DNA of 15,355 nt. Source: Bacteroidales bacterium UBA1757. Lineage in GTDB: Bacteria; Bacteroidota; Bacteroidia; Bacteroidales; UBA1402. The position numbers and the translations under genes are program-made. Within the stretch, counting starts at the first letter, position 1. Every line of letters begins with the position of its first letter. The notes under the pieces were generated by a model. The model ran no database searches, was not told the DNA's origin, and was given only the letters and a program-made list of their open reading frames with translations. Location of the stretch: the NCBI GenBank assembly GCA_002315625.1, contig DCHH01000019.1, positions 1 through 15,355 on the forward strand, given 5' to 3'. Positions 1 through 5,596 of the stretch are shown piece by piece.

Positions 1-39
1 CACCGTGATATACAACGCCAACCTGCCGTGTTCCGCCAT
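1..39 (-). CDS. start of an unidentified T6SS-run gene, cut by window edge
   Basis: An ATG at 39-37 opens a frame reading MAEHGRLALYITV and runs off the left edge without a stop. It begins 3 nt after the TAG of the RRF-like gene (45-43), in the same direction, which is the tight spacing seen through the rest of this gene run. Thirteen residues are too few to identify a family. By position it belongs to the same T6SS transcript and could be another spike, baseplate or effector gene, but that is inference only. Confidence 0.5.
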   Translation of the reverse strand, partial: MAEHGRLALYITV

Positions 40-42
40 TGC

Positions 43-729
43 CTATTCCATTTTAAGATTAGATGTAACATCCTTTCCTTCCGCATCGGCTTTTTCCTCA
101 CGTAGGCTTTCCTTATTCTTCTGCCGCTCTAAATACTGCTTGTACGCATCCTCTATTTCCTTGTTTTTCAGCTCTGTAAGATCTTCGCATATCTTGGTGT
201 GCTGCTTATTCAATTCTTCCATCTGCTTCTTGGCCTCCTCGACATCCTCTTGGCTTGCTCCGATAAGGTCTGCCGTAACTCTGGCCGAATAGATGGTTTT
301 ATTGGCTTCCACTTTGACCGCACATTCGTCGTGAAATATCTTGACTCCATTCTCCAACAATTTCTTCCGGTCATCGTTAACCTCAGGCATAGTCAACTTG
401 ATATAACGCAATTCGTCTCCGTCATCGAATGTCAGCGTTTCCATATCCTGACTGAATTCAGGATGTTCCTCTGCGATTCCCTTCCCTATCATCAACAATT
501 GCTTTTCTGATTTCGGATAGACTTTGATAGTGTATTTGTCATCACCCGGGCCGACTTGTGCCACTTCTTCAATTTTCATAATCAGGCCTTCGATGTCAAC
601 CGTCACACCCAAAAGCGAAATAGGATCCGCCTCGATGCAAAGATTGACAAGATTATAGCTATACATGGCAAGATAGCCGCTCAGTTTTCCCTTGTATTCT
701 TCGATTATATTTGATGTCGATCTCTTCAT
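43..729 (-). CDS. RRF-like (ribosome recycling factor fold) protein in T6SS locus
   Basis: A 228-residue protein, probably cytoplasmic: there is no signal peptide or membrane segment. Residues about 25-195 follow the order of motifs in ribosome recycling factor by eye. Residues 36-47 (PISLLGVTVDIE) match the RRF PSLLDGI-VVEYY region. Residues 54-84, with EEVAQV, TIKVYPKS and IGKGI, match the RRF domain II strands. Residues 114-130 (MPEVNDDRKKLLENGVK) match the RRF LPPLTEERRKDL helix, followed by a long charged helix at 158-200 like RRF domain I. A Lys/Glu-rich tail of about 28 residues is extra; RRF is usually about 185 residues. The positions aligning with E. coli RRF Arg129 and Arg132 are Glu141 and Lys144, so normal recycling activity is doubtful. 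The gene lies 21 nt after the PAAR-like gene and 3 nt before the next start. A true housekeeping frr would be expected elsewhere, so this is more likely a T6SS-linked paralog: an adaptor, a chaperone or an immunity factor. The homology call is an eye alignment; the role is unknown. Confidence 0.6.
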   Translation of the reverse strand: MKRSTSNIIEEYKGKLSGYLAMYSYNLVNLCIEADPISLLGVTVDIEGLIMKIEEVAQVGPGDDKYTIKVYPKSEKQLLMIGKGIAEEHPEFSQDMETLTFDDGDELRYIKLTMPEVNDDRKKLLENGVKIFHDECAVKVEANKTIYSARVTADLIGASQEDVEEAKKQMEELNKQHTKICEDLTELKNKEIEDAYKQYLERQKNKESLREEKADAEGKDVTSNLKME

Positions 730-750
730 TTGCCGTCTTAATGAAATGGG

Positions 751-1137
751 TTACTTTCCGGTTGCCATGGCCACATTGCCAGGGAATTTCACGGTAATGT
801 TTCCGCCGTATGCGCACATGCACTTGCAATTGTCAAGTAAAGCCGGCATCATACACACCTTTTCCTTACCGCCAGGGGCCCACGGCGCAACGATGACGGG
901 GATGCAGGGCATCGGAGTCAGCACCCCCATTGCAGCAGCCGTAGCAGCAGCAACGGTCGGATTGGCCATGGAACGGCATACACCGAATGGTTTGATATTG
1001 ACCATAGGGGCAAAATCCATAATGTTTGCCATCGGCATGTTTCCACATTTCGGTCTCAATCCGATAACTGACAATGGTACAGGGGCTGCCCCCATCGAGC
1101 ATTGCAGCAATGCTCCGTTTGTGACGAATTTTCCCAT
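751..1137 (-). CDS. DUF4280 PAAR-like T6SS spike-tip protein
   Basis: A 128-residue protein with the DUF4280 pattern: an early CSMG (13-16), PMANIMDFAP (35-44), PFGVC (50-54), NP-VAAAT (59-65), LTPMPC (73-78), PW-PGG (85-90) and a final Cys-rich segment CKC-CAYGG (104-112). DUF4280 proteins are PAAR-like and are thought to cap the VgrG spike and sharpen the T6SS tip. The protein has eight cysteines (13, 31, 54, 78, 95, 104, 106, 108) and no histidine, unlike classical PAAR proteins that use His and Cys to hold zinc, so any metal site here would be all-Cys. There is no C-terminal toxin extension, so it should be a structural tip or a loading platform. Its ATG overlaps the stop of the upstream β-repeat gene by one base (TAATG), which suggests translational coupling and co-assembly with that protein. 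Confidence 0.85.
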   Translation of the reverse strand: MGKFVTNGALLQCSMGAAPVPLSVIGLRPKCGNMPMANIMDFAPMVNIKPFGVCRSMANPTVAAATAAAMGVLTPMPCIPVIVAPWAPGGKEKVCMMPALLDNCKCMCAYGGNITVKFPGNVAMATGK

Positions 1138-2924
1138 TATTGCTGTTTTTTAGGTGCGTCTTCTTCTTTAAGTTTGGCGGACAGTTTGGCGGCAGACGGA
1201 GCTGCCGGTATTGCTATTCCATCTGATATATTTGTCGATTTGAACGACGACTTTGCCTCCAAATTGTCGATTACAGCTTTGGGGGCCTTTACGTCGCCCT
1301 TGAACTCGCTCTTGCCGTTGACCGTCATATCACCATAGAGCTGGGTCTTCGAGCCGCCGACAGAGAGATTGCCGCCGTCCAGTTGCACGGTTGCCTTGTC
1401 CTGCTGCACTTCTGCCGTAGTTTTGGCAATGACAGCCACCTTTTCGCTGGCAATCTGAAGTTGCTTGCTCTTGACCTTGCTGTCCTTGCTACCCTCCCAC
1501 ATCTTTTCGCTGACGAGTACCATCGTACTTCCTGCAGAGAGTTCCTTGTCGGTCAGTTTTTCCTTATCGACATCCATAGACTTGATTTCGACGGACTTGG
1601 CATTGACAGAAACTGAGCCCACAGCCTTTCCTTCCTTGTCAGCGGAGAGTAAGTCAACACTTTCAACTCTCATGCTCAGTTTGCCACCTTTGGTCAAAGC
1701 CTTGATTTCCTGCTTCTTGTCCTTGGTTTCATAATCCACAGCCTCGACTTTGACGGTCTTCGAAACAATGCTGATATCGCCCACAGCAGGATTCTCCCAG
1801 TTCTTCGAATCCTTTCCCTTGAAGTCAGCTGTAGAGACATCTATCTTTTTGGCATTTATCTTCACCTTGCCTTTTTCCATCAAAGCTCCTTTGGAATCAG
1901 TGGACTTAATGTTCACTTCTTGAGCCTGCATATTGATTGACGCCTCAGCGTTTGTCCTAAGGTTACCGTCACCATCGACAGATGTGAGATTGATGGTCTC
2001 ACCGTAAATATTCACTTCAGCCAGCGTACTTTTTGTCTTGAAATCGGACTTGTCTGAACTGAGTTTTTTCTTCGCTTTGTCAAACGCTTTTATCTGGCGG
2101 TTTGCCTCTGCCAAGCCGAATACCAAAGAAGTATATTCCGTCACAACCGGGCCCAAAGCACTCTGCAATGATTCCAGCTTGTTGTTGGCTTCATTGATGT
2201 CACCGATACTTATTGCACACTTGAAATCATTATCCGTCAATCCTTCCTGTTCTTTCACACACTTTTCCATGTCGTCAATCAACTTCTCCAGCTCCTTTTT
2301 CTTGGAATTCATCTCGATTTTCAGACTGCTGACATTCTTCGACAATGTCGCTTTCACATCATCAATATACTTGGTGGTAGCGGCATTCGACGGTGTGGCA
2401 TTAATATTCACAGACGAATCCGAATAGATCGAAATACCGGCAAATGGTGCTGAACCAGGCATGGTAAACACATCTTTTGCATCATTACTGAGCAGGGAGA
2501 TGCTTCGTGCCTGCTGAATTATCACAGAGGTATCACCGAGAACCGATTCCTGACCATCCATGCCAGGGTCAACAGCTATTGTCTCAATACGCGAAGCCCG
2601 TTGGATGATGGACCCGCCAGAAGTCGTTCCTGCAGGGCTGGACCCCTCAATATCAATATCGTTGGAGCGGATAATTACACGAGAATAAGGCGAATCACCT
2701 CTCAGGATTCCGTCCCTATCGACATTGCCAATAATTATCTCAGGGGCAGACAATATGATACGGTTACTGTCGGAGATGAACCGACCACGGACCATACTTT
2801 CCACCTCCAACTTAAGGCTTTGTATTTCGGCTTTCTGCCTGCGTATTTCGGCAAGGTCTTTCTCAACGCATTGGGTAAACTTGTCCAACGACGATTTCCA
2901 ATCCTTGAAGTAATTGTCTGCCAT
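1137..2924 (-). CDS. β-repeat / coiled-coil T6SS spike-like protein (phage tail spike-like)
   Basis: A 595-residue protein with no signal peptide. Visible layout: a charged helix with coiled-coil character (10-45); a first block of β-repeats (50-178, about five units such as RIILSAPEIIIG, RVIIRSNDIDIEG and GISIYSDSSVNINA); a Lys/Glu-rich coiled-coil region (184-298); a second β-repeat block (300-475, about six units of 22-32 residues of the form V-I-A--V-I-S-D--G, often ending in Asp-x-x-Gly); and a tail (525-563) with VNGKSEFKGDVKAP typical of phage tail spike and baseplate stalk ends. The extreme C-terminus is Ala/Lys-rich and probably disordered. The repeats recall the gp5/VgrG C-terminal β-prism, but no gp27/gp5 OB core is present, so it is not a standard VgrG. 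It starts 1 nt after the PEGA gene's stop and couples to the PAAR-like gene. I infer a trimeric stalk or cargo carrier beneath the PAAR-like tip; a large secreted effector is possible. Confidence 0.65.
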   Translation of the reverse strand: MADNYFKDWKSSLDKFTQCVEKDLAEIRRQKAEIQSLKLEVESMVRGRFISDSNRIILSAPEIIIGNVDRDGILRGDSPYSRVIIRSNDIDIEGSSPAGTTSGGSIIQRASRIETIAVDPGMDGQESVLGDTSVIIQQARSISLLSNDAKDVFTMPGSAPFAGISIYSDSSVNINATPSNAATTKYIDDVKATLSKNVSSLKIEMNSKKKELEKLIDDMEKCVKEQEGLTDNDFKCAISIGDINEANNKLESLQSALGPVVTEYTSLVFGLAEANRQIKAFDKAKKKLSSDKSDFKTKSTLAEVNIYGETINLTSVDGDGNLRTNAEASINMQAQEVNIKSTDSKGALMEKGKVKINAKKIDVSTADFKGKDSKNWENPAVGDISIVSKTVKVEAVDYETKDKKQEIKALTKGGKLSMRVESVDLLSADKEGKAVGSVSVNAKSVEIKSMDVDKEKLTDKELSAGSTMVLVSEKMWEGSKDSKVKSKQLQIASEKVAVIAKTTAEVQQDKATVQLDGGNLSVGGSKTQLYGDMTVNGKSEFKGDVKAPKAVIDNLEAKSSFKSTNISDGIAIPAAPSAAKLSAKLKEEDAPKKQQ

Positions 2925-2925
2925 T

Positions 2926-3768
2926 TTATTTTTTTAGTTTCAGTTGAACATCCGCCATTTTTTCAGCTTCTGCCAGAAAAGTGGCATGGGCACTTCGGTA
3001 CCCTGGTTTTTTCACGGTCAGCAGGTATTTGCGGTTGGCTACCATTCCGCACACCACCAAAGGGGTGGTTCCATACTCCTTGCCGTCAATCAGTATTATG
3101 CCCCCAGGAGGGGTGGATGTCACATTGACACAGCAGGAATCGAGTCCGGCAAAGGCCCTTGCCTCGGCCATCAGGGTGCTGTCCATTTCCGCCGAACCGT
3201 CCTCGCCCAATGCACTGAGCGGCACCAGCCAGCGGAGCGGGTCCCAGCGGAAAGGACTGACTGCGAACGACATGATGTCGACACATTTTTTCTCTGCCAC
3301 AGCCAGACGGACACGGCCGTCGTAAAGGCACATCGTATCCATCAGCACCGTCAGACGATGGTCTCCGGCTGAAATCCTACTGCTGAGAACCTCCCCTTTA
3401 CCTATGTTCTGCTGGTCGAGAAAGACCTCTGCATCGGCCTGGCCGGTAGCGACCTGTATATATGAATAGACGGATTGCATGACGATGAGCAAGTCACGTC
3501 TTTCGGTTTCTTTCAATTCAAAAGTATCGGCCAAGGTCTCGTAGTACGGCGACTCGACCGTGTAGGAATGCTGTCCTGCGGCCAGCAGCAATTCAGCCTT
3601 CCCGTCCCGCAGGTTCAACCTTGTTTCATCAACTGTCAGGATGGCATTGTCGGGCCTTACTGTTATGCTTACCCACTGCTCTGCTTCTGCCAGCACTGGC
3701 AAAAGCAGCATCACCATATATGACAACGTGATTCTCATTCTTTCATTTCTGACAGACATTCGGCTCAT
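2926..3768 (-). CDS. exported PEGA-domain protein of the T6SS locus
   Basis: A 280-residue protein with an N-terminal Sec signal: a basic stretch, the hydrophobic segment ITLSYMVMLLLPVL and an AEA|E cleavage site near residue 29. No lipobox cysteine is present, so it should be periplasmic or surface-bound. A start at the internal Met11 (3738) would give a more usual signal length; the longer start is kept because it fits the 9-nt gap to the upstream stop. Three PEGA-like β-sandwich repeats are visible: 32-97, 101-167 and 212-279. The last is the most typical (STPPGGIILIDGKEYGTTPL, then KKPGYRSAHATF). PEGA domains are thought to bind surfaces, peptidoglycan or partner proteins. The region is G/C-rich (41 of 60 bases at 3181-3240), unlike the neighbouring Hcp-like genes. 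Its place in the cargo module suggests a T6SS accessory, perhaps anchoring the trans-envelope complex; the precise role is not known. Confidence 0.7.
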   Translation of the reverse strand: MSRMSVRNERMRITLSYMVMLLLPVLAEAEQWVSITVRPDNAILTVDETRLNLRDGKAELLLAAGQHSYTVESPYYETLADTFELKETERRDLLIVMQSVYSYIQVATGQADAEVFLDQQNIGKGEVLSSRISAGDHRLTVLMDTMCLYDGRVRLAVAEKKCVDIMSFAVSPFRWDPLRWLVPLSALGEDGSAEMDSTLMAEARAFAGLDSCCVNVTSTPPGGIILIDGKEYGTTPLVVCGMVANRKYLLTVKKPGYRSAHATFLAEAEKMADVQLKLKK

Positions 3769-3777
3769 TGTAAAGAT

Positions 3778-4260
3778 TCAGACTTCGGATATCTGCAATG
3801 TCTTGTTTGAACTTGAACCCAGATAAGTCACAGCCGATACCAGTATCTTTACAGTCACCAGCATCTGCTGGTCATTTCCTTCCGCAACACTGTCAAAGTC
3901 ATAATTGACATCCACGACCATACCCTTCACCCGCATCGCATCTTCATAGCTGTACAACTTATTATTGTTTTTATTGTCGAACGTAGCATTGAAGAAAAAA
4001 GTAAAGCTATGACAATCTACTCCGCTTAGATAGTCCGTAAAACAACGGGACTCCTCTACCCCAATCACCTTGATCTGGGTTGTGATGACTGTGTTTTTTG
4101 TGGAATCAAACGGTATTCCCCAACTGTTGCAATGGTGTTCAAATGTGTAGGCAAACCGTTGCACCGTATGACATTGTGAAGCATATACATGGATATCTTT
4201 ATCGTCCAGTGTATCTACGGTTGTCAAAACCGCCTTCAAATAATTAATCATTCCAATCAT
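3778..4260 (-). CDS. T6SS-associated protein, possibly Hcp-like
   Basis: A 160-residue protein with no signal peptide or membrane segment. I do not recognise a named family with certainty. The middle and C-terminal parts look like a β-barrel with alternating hydrophobic strands: TVITTQIKVIGVEES, SFTFFFNATFD, then YEDAMRVKGMVVDVNYDF and QMLVTVKILVSAVTYLG. This pattern, and its tight pairing with the Hcp-family gene upstream, suggest a divergent Hcp/TssD-fold protein that stacks in the T6SS tube or carries cargo. Its ATG overlaps the upstream stop by 4 nt (ATGA at 4260-4257), so the two are probably made in a fixed ratio. The gene is A/T-rich compared with tssBC and the PEGA gene (17 of 60 bases G/C at 3961-4020), which hints at separate acquisition. 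The start MIGMINYLK could also be read from Met4. Confidence 0.55.
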   Translation of the reverse strand: MIGMINYLKAVLTTVDTLDDKDIHVYASQCHTVQRFAYTFEHHCNSWGIPFDSTKNTVITTQIKVIGVEESRCFTDYLSGVDCHSFTFFFNATFDNKNNNKLYSYEDAMRVKGMVVDVNYDFDSVAEGNDQQMLVTVKILVSAVTYLGSSSNKTLQISEV

Positions 4261-4673
4261 GATTTTGGTTTGACGTACCAGATTCCATTTACCTTGACTC
4301 GCGATGGCACTATGACAATACTCATCTGACGCTGCACACTTTCATCAATTTCATAGCTTTCGGAAAGGGAAACACAATACGCGTCCTCAAATTCAATAGA
4401 AGACTTCACATCATTAGCCAAGCCATTGTCCGAATTGGTAATAAACAACCGTCCACTCAAGGCCGTGTTCTCAATAAACCACCCCACGATACTGAGATCC
4501 TTTATCCCTGGAGCCACAACCGTCATCTCCAACTGCTCGCACCTGGCATTTGAATGTGGAATGCAGCAGTCGTATGTGCGATTGATTCTGCAATTGCAAT
4601 GCGTCAGCTTATATTCGGAGGTATAAACACCTTTCGCATTGTCTCCTATCTGTAATGTAGATAATATCGACAT
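4257..4673 (-). CDS. divergent Hcp/TssD-family T6SS tube protein
   Basis: A 138-residue protein matching the pattern of secondary Bacteroidales T6SS tube proteins: an opening LQIGDNAKGVYTSEYKL, then PHSNARCEQLEMTVVAPG (39-56), WFIENTALSGRLFI (65-78), and IEFEDAYCVSLSESYEID (93-110) before a closing β-strand pair. Hcp proteins form hexameric rings that stack inside the TssBC sheath and carry effectors in their lumen. It differs strongly from the two tssD genes upstream and is rich in cysteine near the N-terminus (residues 26, 28, 36, 37, 45). A 10-bp hairpin lies 11 nt before its start codon, and it overlaps the next gene by 4 nt. I infer a specialised Hcp, perhaps an adaptor between the main tube and the spike or a carrier for a specific effector. 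Confidence 0.7.
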   Translation of the reverse strand: MSILSTLQIGDNAKGVYTSEYKLTHCNCRINRTYDCCIPHSNARCEQLEMTVVAPGIKDLSIVGWFIENTALSGRLFITNSDNGLANDVKSSIEFEDAYCVSLSESYEIDESVQRQMSIVIVPSRVKVNGIWYVKPKS

Positions 4674-4684
4674 AGTACAAATCT

Positions 4685-4718
4685 GTCCTGACGCATGTTT
4701 TTACACACGCGTCAGGAC
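4685..4718 (-). promoter_or_regulatory. strong mRNA hairpin between tssD and the Hcp-like gene
   Basis: GTCCTGACGC (4685-4694) and GCGTCAGGAC (4709-4718) form a perfect 10-bp stem with a 14-nt loop. The hairpin lies between the tssD stop (4738) and the next start codon (4673), ending 11 nt before that ATG. On the minus strand it is followed by AGATTTGTACT, not a run of T, so it is not a convincing terminator. It more likely acts as an attenuator, as a 3' stabiliser of the tssBCDD message, or as a brake on translation of the downstream Hcp-like gene. Confidence 0.65.
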
Positions 4719-4737
4719 CGGATTATGATGGTTAGAA

Positions 4738-5136
4738 TTATTTCCAGGGATTGTTGAACTCAACCGGACCGTTCTTGAGGGTCTGGCAGATGATTTCAAC
4801 TTCTTCGAAGTGCTCTTCGCCGTCTTCCCACTTCTCAAGAAAATGGATGCAGTAGCAGCCGGTTCCTTCGAGGGTCTTCATTGTAGCGCCATCAACTGTG
4901 TTGAGGAAGGTAATCTTCATGTCGCGGGGATCGTTCGGAGCAAGCATCCACTGCAGGAGCTGATTGTTGCCGTCGTTCAGAGCCTTGACGCGGACGGTCA
5001 CCTTTCCGCCTCTCGGAATACCTGAAATCTGACCTTCGCGGTCTGTTGTCTGATTGAACTTATAGTCTACCAATATGACTTCACGAGCCTGAAAGTCCTT
5101 GACCTCAAGCTGTACGGGGGTTACATTGTCTGCCAT
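4738..5136 (-). CDS. tssD: T6SS tube protein TssD (Hcp), copy 2
   Basis: A 132-residue Hcp of the T6SS subtype iii type; it has no signal peptide, as expected because it is exported through the T6SS itself. Shared with the neighbouring copy are an N-terminal strand ending in AREVILVDYKFNQ, the loop GQISGIPRGGKVTVRVKALNDG (residues 35-56), a WML helix region, and a C-terminal CYCIHFLEKW then HFEEVEIICQ. Hcp hexamers stack as the inner tube of the contractile TssBC sheath and are shot into the target cell. About half the residues match the copy at 5173-5565, with only a 36-nt gap, so this is a tandem duplication that has since diverged. Its leader carries TAACCATT exactly 16 nt before the ATG, as in the other copy. 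This copy keeps two extra residues near the N-terminus and has a different outer loop (NTVDGATMKTLEGTG). The two could form mixed rings or carry different cargo. Confidence 0.9.
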   Translation of the reverse strand: MADNVTPVQLEVKDFQAREVILVDYKFNQTTDREGQISGIPRGGKVTVRVKALNDGNNQLLQWMLAPNDPRDMKITFLNTVDGATMKTLEGTGCYCIHFLEKWEDGEEHFEEVEIICQTLKNGPVEFNNPWK

Positions 5137-5152
5137 AATTTTTTTAATGTTT

Positions 5153-5160
5153 AATGGTTA
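5153..5160 (-). promoter_or_regulatory. TAACCATT leader element before tssD copy 2
   Basis: TAACCATT on the minus strand ends 16 nt before the ATG at 5136. An identical element lies at the same distance before the other tssD. The stretch to the ATG is A/T-rich with no Shine-Dalgarno sequence, as is usual for Bacteroidota. Confidence 0.4.
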
Positions 5161-5172
5161 CTTTTTTGTGCA

Positions 5173-5565
5173 TTAGGCCCAATCGTTCTCATATACGACA
5201 GAACCGAACTCGATTTTCTTGCAGGTGATGACAATTTCCTCAAAATGAGCCTTCTTGTCTGCCCAACATTCGTCGAAGTCGATGCAATAGCCGTTCGTAA
5301 ACTTGATGGTCTTCATAACCTTACCGGTCTTGGTCTCATTGAATGTGATGGTACCGTTCTTGGGGAGATTGCGCTCAATCATCCATGCAAGAAGGTCGGG
5401 AGTACCGTCATTCATAGCTTTTACGCGGACACGGATTTTGCCGCCACGGGGGATACCTGTCATCTGGCCTTCTGTGTCAATGGCCTGATCGAACTCGTAA
5501 GATACCATAAGGACCTCACGCTCTTTGTAACCGTCGATCTCGATTTTTACTGGTGTTTTTGCCAT
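5173..5565 (-). CDS. tssD: T6SS tube protein TssD (Hcp), copy 1
   Basis: A 130-residue Hcp-type tube protein placed directly after tssC (31-nt gap). It has the same core as the next copy: REVLMVSYEFDQ, then GQMTGIPRGGKIRVRVKAMNDG (residues 33-54), LLAWMIE, MKTIKFTNGYCIDFDECW and HFEEIVITCKK, ending in NDWA. The length and strand order fit Bacteroidales TssD. In T6SS, Hcp is the most abundant secreted part and must be made in large amounts; the A-rich leader with TAACCATT 16 nt before the ATG may help this. Being next to the sheath genes, this is probably the main structural tube subunit, with the second copy a variant. Confidence 0.92.
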   Translation of the reverse strand: MAKTPVKIEIDGYKEREVLMVSYEFDQAIDTEGQMTGIPRGGKIRVRVKAMNDGTPDLLAWMIERNLPKNGTITFNETKTGKVMKTIKFTNGYCIDFDECWADKKAHFEEIVITCKKIEFGSVVYENDWA

Positions 5566-5581
5566 AATAAATTACAAATTA

Positions 5582-5589
5582 AATGGTTA
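5582..5589 (-). promoter_or_regulatory. TAACCATT leader element before tssD copy 1
   Basis: TAACCATT on the minus strand ends 16 nt before the ATG at 5565, in the gap after the tssC stop. It is the same element at the same spacing as before the second tssD. A shorter copy (TAACCAT, 4734-4728) follows the second tssD just ahead of the hairpin. Confidence 0.4.
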
Positions 5590-5596
5590 GTGGTAA

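Noticed and set aside
43..729. Calling the RRF-like gene the housekeeping frr
   Set aside because: Key arginines are replaced, the length is 228 rather than about 185, and it lies in a T6SS gene run.
692..1153. Plus-strand open frame of 153 codons
   Set aside because: It is the mirror of the DUF4280 gene; its composition follows from the Cys/Pro/Met-rich minus-strand protein and it has no family features.
4685..4718. Reading the hairpin as an intrinsic terminator
   Set aside because: No T run follows on either strand and genes continue downstream in the same direction, so it was listed as regulatory.
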